NCBI GenBank assembly: GCA_944391265.1
Contig: CALXSX010000004.1
Span: 1 to 21,339, forward strand
Source: an uncultured Clostridia bacterium
GTDB lineage: Bacteria > Bacillota > Clostridia > UBA1381
Direction of reading: 5' to 3'
Length of the DNA stretch: 21,339 nucleotides
Part shown: positions 13,775 through 20,501 of the stretch, in pieces
How positions within the stretch are numbered: position 1 is the first letter of the stretch
Layout: every line of letters starts with the position of its first letter
The notes under the pieces: model-generated
What the model saw: the letters and a program-made list of their open reading frames with translations, nothing else
Database searches by the model: none
What the model was told of the DNA's origin: nothing
Made by a program: the position numbers and the translations under genes

Positions 13775-14361
13775 ATGAAGAAATTTACCGTATTGGCAAT
13801 AGTTATGTCAATGCTGCTGTCAAGTGCGGCTGCTTTTGCAGCGGACGGCGTAAAAAATGATGCTGTACAAAATGAAAAGAGGACGAACAGAAAGACGAGC
13901 ACGTGCAGGATAAAGAGGACGCGCAGAAAGACGAGCACGTGAAAGATAAAGACCGCGACGATGACCGCGACAACGACAGAATAAACAAGGGAAGAGATTA
14001 TAACAAGCAGTATCTTGAAAATAAAAAGCGTGAACGCAAGGAAGCCAAGATTGATGCAAAGGGCTTTTTGAAAGAGCTCAAGGCGTTTTTCCGTTTTGCT
14101 GACCTTATAACGAGAAAAGATATATTGGCAGAGATAGCTCAGGTAAAGCGAGAGCTGATGGATTTTACAATCAGCGCCTTTTTCAGGGGTGTTGAGATAG
14201 ATTTTGACAGGTATGACGGAGTGAGACCGGTTATTGAAAACGACAGGACTCTTGCACCGGTCAGAGCGGTGCTTGAGGCGCTGGGAGCTGATCTTACCTG
14301 GAAAAATGATACCCGGAGCACCGCAGACGGCGTCTCCTGCTCCCAAAAATCAACAGGATAA
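13775..14361 (+). pseudogene. Broken gene: secreted protein with copper-amine-oxidase-N-like (stalk) domain
   Basis: The gene starts at ATG 13775 with AGGAG 9 bases upstream and encodes a clear signal peptide (MKKFTVLAIVMSMLLSSAA..., cleavage near AFA-AD at residue 22). That frame stops at 13942. The continuing sequence lies in the -1 frame from about 13876: a charged Asp/Lys repeat linker, a basic helix, then VRPVIENDRTLAPVRAVLEALGADLTW, which matches the copper-amine-oxidase N-terminal (PF07833-type) domain found on clostridial surface proteins. One missing A in the run near 13875-13878 would join the two. The middle frame ends at 14361, inside the domain's usual end; a Lys-rich tail is open in the first frame to 14455. 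At least one frameshift is needed, likely two lesions. Alternative: sequencing or assembly error. Confidence 0.7.
13879..13950 (+). repeat. 36-bp tandem duplication (2 copies)
   Basis: Two adjacent 36-base units (13879-13914 and 13915-13950) differ at only a few positions. In the domain frame each encodes a 12-residue charged unit, EDEQKDEHVQDK and EDAQKDEHVKDK. This is a length-variable linker just after the signal peptide and at the point where the reading frame is broken. Confidence 0.88.
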
Positions 14362-14511
14362 GGGCAGCACAAAAAAACTGAGAAGCCGAAAACCTCCCGA
14401 AAAAGCAGCTCTGACAGCAAAGACAAGGAAAAAACAGCGGCAGGCAAAACAATAGGCAAAATGACACCGGGCAGAAAAACAACAGAAAACAGTGAACCGT
14501 CCCGAGAAAAA

Positions 14512-14544
14512 AACGCTTCCTCTACCTTAGGAAGCGTTTTTTTT
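14512..14544. terminator. Bidirectional terminator between convergent genes
   Basis: Stem AACGCTTCC/GGAAGCGTT (9 bp, 9-base loop) with a T-run on the plus side and a matching A-run upstream that gives a T-run on the minus side. It serves the broken gene on the plus strand and the zinc-ribbon gene on the minus strand. Confidence 0.88.
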
Positions 14545-14546
14545 AT

Positions 14547-14813
14547 TTATCTTTTTGCAAAGCATTCGCTGCAATAAACCGGCTTATTGTTTTTCGGCTC
14601 GAACGGAACCTTGTCAACTTTGCCGCAGGCAGCGCACACGATTTCATACATCTGCTTATTTTCCCTCATGCTGTTTTTGCGGGCGTCACGGCAAGCCTTG
14701 CATCTTACAGGCTCGTTTTCAAAACCCTTTTCCGCATAAAATTCCTGTTCGCCGGCAGTGAAAACGAATTCCGCACCGCAATCCTTACAAACAATGGTTT
14801 TGTCTTCGTACAT
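14547..14813 (-). CDS. Small zinc-ribbon protein with CxxC-x17-CxxC domain
   Basis: An 88-residue protein with two zinc-binding units. The N-terminal ribbon has Cys9/Cys12 (VCKDCGAEFVFTAGEQEFYAEKG) and Cys38/Cys41. The C-terminal unit has Cys60/Cys63 and Cys81/Cys84 separated by 17 residues, the pattern of the CxxC-x17-CxxC family. Such proteins are widespread in Clostridia; their function is not established, and nucleic-acid or protein binding is only a guess. ATG 14813 has GTGAGG about 9 bases upstream. It lies downstream of sigH on the same strand, separated by 112 bases that hold a GCCGGT/ACCGGC hairpin (14853-14869) without a T-tract. Confidence 0.85.
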   Translation of the reverse strand: MYEDKTIVCKDCGAEFVFTAGEQEFYAEKGFENEPVRCKACRDARKNSMRENKQMYEIVCAACGKVDKVPFEPKNNKPVYCSECFAKR

Positions 14814-14925
14814 CAGTTTTTACCTCACTTTAATAATTAGTCTTTTGCCCGGGCCGGTTTTGCACCGGCAACATTTTATCCGCTTTACTACTTAAGCTAC
14901 GCAGGCGTATATTAAAAAAACACTT

Positions 14926-15513
14926 TTAGTCGTCCGCCAAAACAGCGCTCAGCTTTCTTCTGAGCCGGTTCAGTGCGTTATCGACAGCCTTCTCATTTAC
15001 AGAAAGCAGCTTTGCCGTTTCGCGGTAGCTCATATTGCTGAGATAGCATAACAGGACGTTTTTTTCGCGGTCGCTGAGCGAGCCGTTTATAATGCGCCCG
15101 ATGCTTAACAGGCTCTCGCGGTCTGCAACTATTTCCTCAGGGTCAAAGCAGTCATTTTGAAAAAAGTAAGGCGCTGCAACATCAAGAGAAATGTACGAAT
15201 TAAGAGGCAGGTGCTTTTTTCTCGAAGCGGACCTGACAGCCGATACAATCTTTCTCGATATGCAGACAGATGCGAATGCACGAAAACAACCGCCCATGCT
15301 TTCATCATAATCCCTGACAGCCTCAAGTAAACCAAGGAGCCCTTCCTGAATGAGATCCTCTCTGTCACCGCCGGGAACAAAGTATTTGCGCGAAAGGCAG
15401 AAAACATAGTCGGTATATCGTTCAATCAGAGTATTTTCCGCAGGCTTATCGCCAAGCCTGGCGAATCTGACAAGCTCTGTGTCGCTGAGATTACAAGTTT
15501 CGGACTTAAGCAA
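14926..15513 (-). CDS. sigH: Sporulation/stationary-phase sigma factor SigH-like
   Basis: A 195-residue sigma-70-family factor closest in pattern to SigH (Spo0H). Region 2 carries GDREDLIQEGLLGLLEAVRDYD and FRAFASVCISRKIVSAVRSASRKKHLPLNSYISLD (residues 49-111), nearly diagnostic of SigH. Region 4 (141-195, LSDREKNVLLCYLSNMSYRETAKLLSVNEKAVDNALNRLRRKL) forms the -35-binding helix-turn-helix. Slightly shorter than the 218-residue B. subtilis protein. The start is TTG 15513 with AGAAGGAG 9 bases upstream; the nearby ATG runs straight into a stop. In B. subtilis SigH drives spo0A and other early genes; here it sits next to spo0A on the same strand but with its own promoter. Other short SigH-like factors exist, so the exact regulon is inferred. 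Confidence 0.87.
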   Translation of the reverse strand: MLKSETCNLSDTELVRFARLGDKPAENTLIERYTDYVFCLSRKYFVPGGDREDLIQEGLLGLLEAVRDYDESMGGCFRAFASVCISRKIVSAVRSASRKKHLPLNSYISLDVAAPYFFQNDCFDPEEIVADRESLLSIGRIINGSLSDREKNVLLCYLSNMSYRETAKLLSVNEKAVDNALNRLRRKLSAVLADD

Positions 15514-15549
15514 TTACATTAACTCCTTCTGTAATCCCGGTACTCGGTC

Positions 15550-15578
15550 AGTATATCATAAGTGAAGTGATTTGTCAA
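15550..15578 (-). promoter_or_regulatory. Sigma-A-type promoter of sigH
   Basis: Minus strand perfect TTGACA, 17-base spacer, TATACT with a TG extension (TGATATACT). The leader to the TTG start is about 30 bases. It means sigH can be expressed independently of spo0A. Confidence 0.85.
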
Positions 15579-15664
15579 GCATTTTATACAAAAATGTAAA
15601 ATTATAGCTTTTTTTATCTATCAAAATATACAAATCGCGTGTACCGAAATATATTATACGGCAT

Positions 15665-15699
15665 GACGGGGGTCAGAGAGTTTAGCTCCGACGCCCGCC
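15665..15699 (-). other. Hairpin between spo0A and sigH
   Basis: On the minus strand GGCGGG pairs with CCCGTC (one G-U) around an inner GTC-GAG/CTC-GAC stem. The G-U pair exists only in the minus-strand RNA, which favours that orientation. No T-tract follows, so it is not a classical terminator, but it may mark the 3' end of spo0A mRNA. Confidence 0.35.
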
Positions 15700-15723
15700 G
15701 AGCCTTAGTTTTTTATCCGCTGT

Positions 15724-16482
15724 TTATTTAAGCTGGAGCCGGATTTTATCCGCTACCATGGCAATAAACTCTGAATTTGTCGGCTTGCCCTTGAAGTTTT
15801 GCACCGTGTATCCAAAAATCTCGTTTATGGTTTCCTGATGACCTCTTGACCATGCGACTTCTATTGAATGTCGGATTGCGCGCTCGACTCTGCTTGAGGT
15901 TGTTTTGTACTGTTTGGCTATCTCAGGATACAGCCGTTTAGTAATGTAGTTGAGCATATCCATATTTTCCACCACCATCATTATTGCGGAACGTATGTAA
16001 TGGTATCCCTTTATATGCGCCGGAACGCCGAGATCGTGTATAACTTCTGTAACTATCTTTTCCAGGTCATACGGCTTTTTCTGTGCAACGCCTGTCTCCT
16101 CCACGTCCGCTATGCTTTTTATCGCCTCCGAAACAGCAAGTGGAGTGAGCGGTTTTATAAGAAAGTGATTAGCACCCATTGTCAAAACGGTTTCCATTGT
16201 TTTATCGCTGCCGCTGACCGAAACGCATATAACTGTGACGTGGCTCAGGTCGGTTCCGGTACGCGATGCGCGTTTTAAAAACGCTATACCGTCAAGCCGC
16301 GGCATTATTATGTCAAGCAAGATAACATCCGGCTTTGTCTGCTGAAAAATTTCCCAAGCCTCTTCCCCGTCGTAGGCTCTGTAAACAGCGCTGACATAAT
16401 CCTCGCGGCGCAGGTACTCGGCTGTTTTGTCTGTAAACGTCCTGTTATCATCTGCAACTAAAATTGTAAGCTTCCTGCTCAT
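15724..16482 (-). CDS. spo0A: Sporulation master regulator Spo0A
   Basis: Response regulator that commits the cell to sporulation. The 252-residue protein has a receiver domain (1-122) with the acidic pair Asp11-Asp12, phospho-acceptor Asp57 (PDVILLDIIMPRLDG) and Lys110. The Spo0A C-terminal DNA-binding domain follows (about 142-252), including HDLGVPAHIKGYHYIRSAI, the recognition helix region SSRVERAIRHSIEVAWSRG and GKPTNSEFIAMVADKIRL. All residues expected for phosphorylation and 0A-box binding are present. ATG 16482 has AAAGGAG 7 bases upstream. No spoIVB gene precedes it, although that is the usual neighbour in many Firmicutes; an AraC gene faces away instead. The upstream 533 bases carry its promoter and other signals. 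Confidence 0.96.
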   Translation of the reverse strand: MSRKLTILVADDNRTFTDKTAEYLRREDYVSAVYRAYDGEEAWEIFQQTKPDVILLDIIMPRLDGIAFLKRASRTGTDLSHVTVICVSVSGSDKTMETVLTMGANHFLIKPLTPLAVSEAIKSIADVEETGVAQKKPYDLEKIVTEVIHDLGVPAHIKGYHYIRSAIMMVVENMDMLNYITKRLYPEIAKQYKTTSSRVERAIRHSIEVAWSRGHQETINEIFGYTVQNFKGKPTNSEFIAMVADKIRLQLK

Positions 16483-16597
16483 AGTGAACTCCTTTCAAAA
16501 TTGCATTTTTAGGGCATACAAAAGTAAGAAACGTCAGGACTTACCCCCCCTGATCCTCTGAAAGCGTTAAAAACTTTTAGCCGTTACTGTAATTAAC

Positions 16598-16705
16598 TGT
16601 CAATAAAACGGAAATAAAATGGAAATAATTGACATTTCTTATATATATTACCATTTATTTCCAAATATATCAATACCTTTTCAAAAAAACTGGAAATTTT
16701 TGACA
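16598..16705. repeat. Clustered TGTCAA and GGAAAT motifs around the spo0A promoter
   Basis: TGTCAA occurs at 16598-16603 on plus and at 16629-16634 and 16700-16705 on minus. GGAAATAA occurs at 16610-16617 and 16621-16628 on plus and at 16655-16662 on minus, the last inside the promoter spacer; GGAAATTT lies at 16692-16699. TGTCAA(A/T) is one base off the TGTCGAA 0A-box core, so autoregulation by Spo0A is possible. AT-rich DNA makes some copies likely by chance. Confidence 0.4.
16645..16673 (-). promoter_or_regulatory. Sigma-A-type promoter of spo0A
   Basis: Minus strand TTGATA, 17-base spacer, TAATAT preceded by TGG. It gives a leader of about 155 bases. I saw no convincing SigH-type promoter in the same region. 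Confidence 0.6.
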
Positions 16706-16727
16706 GTTTTTACAAATATTATACAAT
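16700..16727 (+). promoter_or_regulatory. Plus-strand promoter candidate facing away from spo0A
   Basis: Perfect TTGACA, 16-base spacer, TACAAT on the plus strand. No coding frame begins until the AraC gene at 17016, so a transcript would run antisense to the small RNA unit at 16756-16822 and could reach the AraC gene. Confidence 0.45.
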
Positions 16728-16755
16728 TACGATAGGGTAATTTTTATTTTTTTGC

Positions 16756-16788
16756 AAAAAAAGGGAATCGACTAAATAGTCGATCCCC
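16756..16788 (-). terminator. Minus-strand terminator upstream of spo0A
   Basis: 12-base arms (16763-16774 and 16777-16788) pair with a single mismatch on either side of an AA, and the minus strand continues with seven T residues. No protein gene ends here, so it must terminate an RNA that starts within 16793-16990. Confidence 0.85.
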
Positions 16789-16822
16789 AAAACCGCGTGA
16801 AACCAAACACGGTAACAACCCG
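16756..16822 (-). ncRNA. Candidate ~67-nt RNA: small RNA or terminated spo0A leader
   Basis: A minus-strand unit has its own promoter (16829-16857) and its own terminator (16756-16788) and no start codon with a ribosome binding site. Between them the RNA can form a first hairpin (ACCG-TG with CA-CGGT and a 2-base bulge, within 16792-16813) before the terminator stem. The next gene downstream on the same strand is spo0A, so the unit is either an independent small RNA or a leader that is cut short before spo0A. I do not recognise a known RNA family. Confidence 0.5.
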
Positions 16823-16828
16823 GAAATG

Positions 16829-16857
16829 ATTATAGCATTGTGCATTTCAAAAGTAAA
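16829..16857 (-). promoter_or_regulatory. Promoter of the candidate small RNA/leader
   Basis: Minus strand TTTACT, 17-base spacer, TATAAT with a perfect TGC extension. The predicted start near 16822 lies about 34 bases before the terminator stem. Confidence 0.6.
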
Positions 16858-16959
16858 GTATTATAACAAAAAAGAATACAACCTGTGACTAAAATGTAAA
16901 AAAAAGAATATTTGTATAATGTATGATTTTCCAGTTATGATAAAAAAACAAAATAATTA

Positions 16960-16988
16960 TTGCATTTTATAACAAAGCATGATATAAT
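16960..16988 (+). promoter_or_regulatory. Promoter of the AraC-family gene
   Basis: Perfect extended -10 TGATATAAT with TTGCAT 17 bases upstream. The start lies about 20 bases before the ribosome binding site and ATG. With this entry the 16483-17015 gap (533 bases) is accounted for by spo0A control, the small RNA unit and this promoter. Confidence 0.65.
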
Positions 16989-17015
16989 GAATTGGAAAGA
17001 AAAGGGGAGAAGCAG

Positions 17016-17873
17016 ATGAACGTATATTTTAACACCTGCACAGACGCCATAAACCACGCGAATAAAACAAAGATGTACGGCGTATATTACACGAATGACA
17101 CGACGAGCAATACGAACATACATGTTCACGAATGCTGCGAGGTGTTTTTCTGCGCTGCCGGAGGGAAAAACTTCCTTATAGACGACAGGGTATATAATGT
17201 CGAAAGCGGAGATGTATTTATAATAAACCAGTACGAGCCGCACAAGATAACATTTGACGAGGACGAGGTTTTTGAGCGGTTTATACTGCAGGTGCACCCG
17301 GAATTTTTGTACGCCAACTCAACAGAGTATACAGACCTGTCGCGCTGCTTTTACATGAGGAGCCCGGAGATTTCCAATAAGCTCCGACTCGGAAGCGATG
17401 GATTCAGTTATTTCAGAAACCACTTTGATATGCTTAAAAAGACGTATCCTTACGGCGACGATGTTATAAAAAATTCCATCGTTTTGCAAATGCTGTCAAA
17501 AATAAACGGTGAGTTTACCGGCAGCGTTAAATACGAGCCGAGCATTTCAGCTCACAGCGTGGTCGCAAAGAGCGTTGAGTTCATAAACAGCAATCTTTCA
17601 GAGCCGCTTTCACTTGACATGATAGCGAAAAATTCATATGTATCGGTAAATCAGCTTTGCCGCCTTTTCAAAAGCCATCTTGGGACAACGGTTACAAAAT
17701 ACATAATTTCGCGGCGCATAACAGAGGCGAAAAAAATGCTCCGAAAAGGCGTGAGCGTCGGAGAAACAGCGCTCAGCTGCGGGTTTTTTGACTATGCCAA
17801 TTTCATAAGAACATTTAAAAACACCGTCGGAGTATCGCCGGGAAAGTATGTGCAGACCACCTACGGAGACTAA
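17016..17873 (+). CDS. AraC-family transcriptional regulator
   Basis: A 285-residue regulator with an N-terminal cupin-like sensor (about 30-90: NIHVHECCEVFFCAAGG..., then VESGDVFIINQYEPHKI). The C-terminal AraC DNA-binding region has two helix-turn-helices (about 188-285: EPLSLDMIAKNSYVSVNQLCRLFK, and VGETALSCGFFDYANFIRTFKNTVGVSPGKY). The sensor type often binds sugars or other small molecules, but the ligand cannot be told. I chose ATG 17016, which has GGGGAG 6 bases upstream; the TTG at 16992 lacks a site. Its stop overlaps the stop of the convergent membrane gene by a few bases. No obvious target operon adjoins it. Confidence 0.92.
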   Translation: MNVYFNTCTDAINHANKTKMYGVYYTNDTTSNTNIHVHECCEVFFCAAGGKNFLIDDRVYNVESGDVFIINQYEPHKITFDEDEVFERFILQVHPEFLYANSTEYTDLSRCFYMRSPEISNKLRLGSDGFSYFRNHFDMLKKTYPYGDDVIKNSIVLQMLSKINGEFTGSVKYEPSISAHSVVAKSVEFINSNLSEPLSLDMIAKNSYVSVNQLCRLFKSHLGTTVTKYIISRRITEAKKMLRKGVSVGETALSCGFFDYANFIRTFKNTVGVSPGKYVQTTYGD

Positions 17874-18679
17874 TCGTTTTTATCATCAACGGTCGGAATG
17901 AAATGTCGCGCGAACTTGCTTTTACCTCTTGTTTTTACGTAAAAATAGCCAATGATGCTGAAAATTACCGCGCCCGCAAAATTTGTAAACAGATCCTTCA
18001 TTGTGTCTATAAGCCCTATATCGAGGTAGCCGTTTATGGGAAGAGCCGTGCCGTTTACTGCCGTGCTTGTTATATTTTCTATAATGATTGGCTTGTTAAG
18101 CCCTGATTCGTTGAGGAGCACTGACGATATCGAGCTTACAACAAAATCCTTTTGCATATCGGTGCCTATGAGCATATCGCACCCAAATTCAAAAAACTCC
18201 CAGAGCACGCCGATGGTCATTGAAAAGCAAAAAGCCGCTACCGTCAGGTAAAACGGTGAAAGGGAGAATTTTATTTTTGTGTTGCTGTTCAGGATATCGA
18301 CCATGGCAAAGCCCACCGCGGCGCATATAAAACCGTTTATTGCGTGCAGCATAGTGTCCCAGAACGGAAACCGTGTGTAGTAGCTGTTCATTTCACCGAG
18401 AATTTCCGCGGCGAATATGAAAAGCAGTATGATAACCTCAAGGGCTGTGGGAAGCTTAATTGAAAAATTTTTTTCAATAAATGCCGGTACCAAGAACAGC
18501 AGAAGCGACAGTGCGCTGACGAACAGGTTCTCGTAATTTCTGCTTATGGCTGAGAACACCATCGCGGTGATAACGAGCGCACGCAGCAGCACAAACACGG
18601 CGAATGTTACTTTGTGTTTTCTAATTTGATTTACGAGCGAGGAAAAAAATCCAACCTTTTTTTTCTTGCTTTTTTTCAT
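17870..18679 (-). CDS. Multi-pass membrane protein (YjdF/DUF2238-like)
   Basis: A 269-residue membrane protein with a very basic N-terminus (MKKSKKKK) and about six or seven hydrophobic segments, at roughly 25-45, 50-68, 80-97, 108-130, 143-165 and 232-250. The segments FWDTMLHAINGF, GVLWEFFEFGCDMLIGTDMQ and DTMKDLFTNFAGAVIF, with paired Asp/His and Glu residues near membrane edges, resemble the DUF2238/YjdF family of unknown function. ATG 18679 has GAAAGGTG upstream. It overlaps the AraC gene tail to tail by 4 bases, so there is no room for a terminator between them. The AraC protein is not necessarily its regulator. Confidence 0.75.
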   Translation of the reverse strand: MKKSKKKKVGFFSSLVNQIRKHKVTFAVFVLLRALVITAMVFSAISRNYENLFVSALSLLLFLVPAFIEKNFSIKLPTALEVIILLFIFAAEILGEMNSYYTRFPFWDTMLHAINGFICAAVGFAMVDILNSNTKIKFSLSPFYLTVAAFCFSMTIGVLWEFFEFGCDMLIGTDMQKDFVVSSISSVLLNESGLNKPIIIENITSTAVNGTALPINGYLDIGLIDTMKDLFTNFAGAVIFSIIGYFYVKTRGKSKFARHFIPTVDDKND

Positions 18680-18745
18680 ATGAACACCTTTCTTTTTAGA
18701 AAATATAACCTGATTAAAAACGGCGTTTGATTCACAAAATACACT

Positions 18746-18760
18746 TGAAGATGATCTTCA
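18746..18760. promoter_or_regulatory. Perfect 15-bp palindrome, possible operator
   Basis: TGAAGAT-G-ATCTTCA lies in the 109-base gap between the divergent membrane gene and the small ORF at 18789. It is suited to binding a dimeric regulator of either gene. No clear sigma-A promoter is visible around it. Confidence 0.4.
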
Positions 18761-18788
18761 CATAAAACATGAAAGGCAGTGAAATGCC

Positions 18789-18977
18789 GTGAAAAAAAGA
18801 AAACGCATTGATCACCGAATGGCGGAGCCGGAGTTTTCAGACGCTGTCAGCATGACCGATCAGACCGGCGCGGTGCCGTCTGCGCCGCAAAATGAGGGAG
18901 AGCTCGAGTCATATATGGAGATCATAAACTTTTCTGCGGACTCAGCAAATGTATTTATGAACGGAGAAAGTAAATAA
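18789..18977 (+). CDS. Hypothetical small acidic protein (62 aa)
   Basis: A 62-residue soluble protein with a basic start (MKKRKRIDHR) and an acidic remainder (ELESYMEIINFSADSANVFMNGESK). I recognise no family. Start is GTG 18789, with AAAGG about 12 bases upstream, a rather long spacing. Codon use resembles the neighbouring real genes, and a strong hairpin follows the stop, both of which support it. Orientation is opposite to both flanking genes, so it is its own transcription unit. It could be a regulatory or spore-associated small protein, but nothing in the sequence shows this. Confidence 0.55.
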   Translation: MKKRKRIDHRMAEPEFSDAVSMTDQTGAVPSAPQNEGELESYMEIINFSADSANVFMNGESK

Positions 18978-18998
18978 GTCCGCATAATTTCCGCTTTC

Positions 18999-19036
18999 GG
19001 GGTATCGGTAATACCTTTACCGATACCCCTTAATTT
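18999..19036 (+). terminator. Hairpin terminator after the small ORF
   Basis: Perfect 13-bp stem (arms 18999-19011 and 19017-19029) with a 5-base loop, followed by TTAATTTG. The T-tract is weak but the stem is very stable. It also sits at the 3' end of the convergent lipoprotein gene. Confidence 0.72.
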
Positions 19037-20496
19037 GTAAATCCGCCGTTGCCGGCAAACGGGCTTGTAAACGACGGCGAAAGCGTGTACGGAACTCCCT
19101 GTGCCGCAGCAGATGCCGCTGTTTTGAAGCAGACGGGAATCACTGGCACGTCGTTTTTGAATATTTTTACAGCTGACTGTACATCGATTGCCGAGATGTA
19201 GATAAACTGCGGATTTTCATACCTGAAAATATTCCCGCTTCCCAGTATGTCGCCCATGTTGACCGACACGCGGCGCGAGCAGATAAAAACGTCAAAGGCT
19301 CCGCTTTCAAGGTATGGAATAGCATTGTCTGTTTCTATCCTTTTGCATGTTATGCCGAATGCACCGAGAGACGATGCCACAGCATCAAACAGCGGAATAA
19401 GATCCGCGCTTTCAACGAGAATATCAAGCGTTATCGGTGCTCCGTTCTCGCGGTAAATGCCGTCTGTCCTTTCAAATCCGCCCCTTTGCATGCGTGATTC
19501 CGCCTCTTCAACGGAATACTCGCTTTCGTACATATCCTCCGTTACGAACGCAGAGCCGGGAATAATAGGTATCGGAGAAAATTCGCCGGTGTACGGGAAC
19601 AGGTTTTTTGTCATTGTTTCAGTATCAAGAGCGCTGTAAACGGCGCGCCGTATGTGCTCGTTTACGCTCTGGCAGTTAAATCCAAGCATTATGACACTGT
19701 CTGTCGGATATATGCTGTTTTGCGAATTGACACGCGGCGTGTATGATGAAAGCTCGGAGCTGTCTATGCTTATCATGTCCGTCTCGCCTGCGTCAAACAG
19801 CCGGCGCACACGTTCCTCGTCAGGCGCGTTTATTATCCTGAGATTTGAAAATGAAGGCAGCTTGTCGTGATACCTGTCAAATACCTTAAAGAGGTATGTG
19901 TCAAAGCTTGATTTGGCATTGTAACAGAACGGGCCTGTGCCGTTTGGCAGACTCATGGTCTGCGGAGCGTTGCTTTTCACGATGGGGAACGTGAAAAGGA
20001 GCTCCGGCGCCGCGACAGGCTCACGCAGCGTAACGGCAACGCAGCCGGTGTTAACGACTCTTGCCGACGAGATTCGGTCGCTTTTGTAAACGGAATATCC
20101 GCCTGCGACCATGTTTATCGAAAAAGCAGCGTCATCGGCTGTGAAGTCGCTTCCGTCATGGAACTTTACGCCCTTTTTGATGTATATAAGAATGTTTGTT
20201 CCGTCAGCTTCAAGAGAGTTCGCAAGCTTCGGCGCCGCCGTCTGATCCGCGCGGCGCTCAAACAGCGGCTCATATATGAATCCCAGGCAGTACCTTGCGT
20301 GCTCCGACGCGACCGAGTGCGGCTGAAACTCCGAGTTTGCCATTGCTACAGTTACCGTGTCGAGCTTTTTGTCCGGCTCCGCTGTGCGGATAGTCGTCTC
20401 CTGCGGCGGTCCCTCCGTTTTGCCCGGCAGATCAAGCCTGATTTCACAGCCGCAAAGCAGGGCAATGCTGAAAAGTATGCAGAGAAATTTTTTCAA
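19030..20496 (-). CDS. ABC-transporter substrate-binding lipoprotein, SBP family 5 (peptide/nickel type)
   Basis: A 488-residue extracellular binding protein. The N-terminus is a lipoprotein signal (MKKFLCILFSIALLCGC, lipid-anchored Cys17), followed by a Pro/Thr-rich linker. Family-5 features are present: YEPLFERR near residue 75, LYIKKGVKFHDGSDFTADDAAFSI-like motif (here IYIKKGVKFHDGSDFTADD), GTGPFCYN and the C-terminal lobe. Members bind oligopeptides, nickel chelates or similar. Start is TTG 20496 with AAGGAG 8 bases upstream, lying in the end of uvrC, so it is probably co-transcribed with uvrC. No permease or ATPase gene for this family is present in the window, so it would need partners encoded elsewhere. 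Confidence 0.88.
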   Translation of the reverse strand: MKKFLCILFSIALLCGCEIRLDLPGKTEGPPQETTIRTAEPDKKLDTVTVAMANSEFQPHSVASEHARYCLGFIYEPLFERRADQTAAPKLANSLEADGTNILIYIKKGVKFHDGSDFTADDAAFSINMVAGGYSVYKSDRISSARVVNTGCVAVTLREPVAAPELLFTFPIVKSNAPQTMSLPNGTGPFCYNAKSSFDTYLFKVFDRYHDKLPSFSNLRIINAPDEERVRRLFDAGETDMISIDSSELSSYTPRVNSQNSIYPTDSVIMLGFNCQSVNEHIRRAVYSALDTETMTKNLFPYTGEFSPIPIIPGSAFVTEDMYESEYSVEEAESRMQRGGFERTDGIYRENGAPITLDILVESADLIPLFDAVASSLGAFGITCKRIETDNAIPYLESGAFDVFICSRRVSVNMGDILGSGNIFRYENPQFIYISAIDVQSAVKIFKNDVPVIPVCFKTAASAAAQGVPYTLSPSFTSPFAGNGGFTN

Positions 20497-20501
20497 TAGG
20501 A

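Noticed and set aside
13873..13942. Programmed -1 frameshift in the secreted gene
   Set aside because: The overlap has no canonical X-XXY-YYZ slippery heptamer with a downstream structure; an indel explains the break more simply.
13678..14346. Minus-strand open frame of 222 codons with hydrophobic, low-complexity product
   Set aside because: It is the antisense of the Asp/Lys-rich broken gene; the apparent Ser/Val/Leu-rich protein is a by-product of that repeat.
14840..14900. GCCGGT/ACCGGC hairpin region that looked like a tRNA or terminator
   Set aside because: No acceptor stem, anticodon loop or GTTC-type T-arm can be placed, and no T-tract follows the stem.
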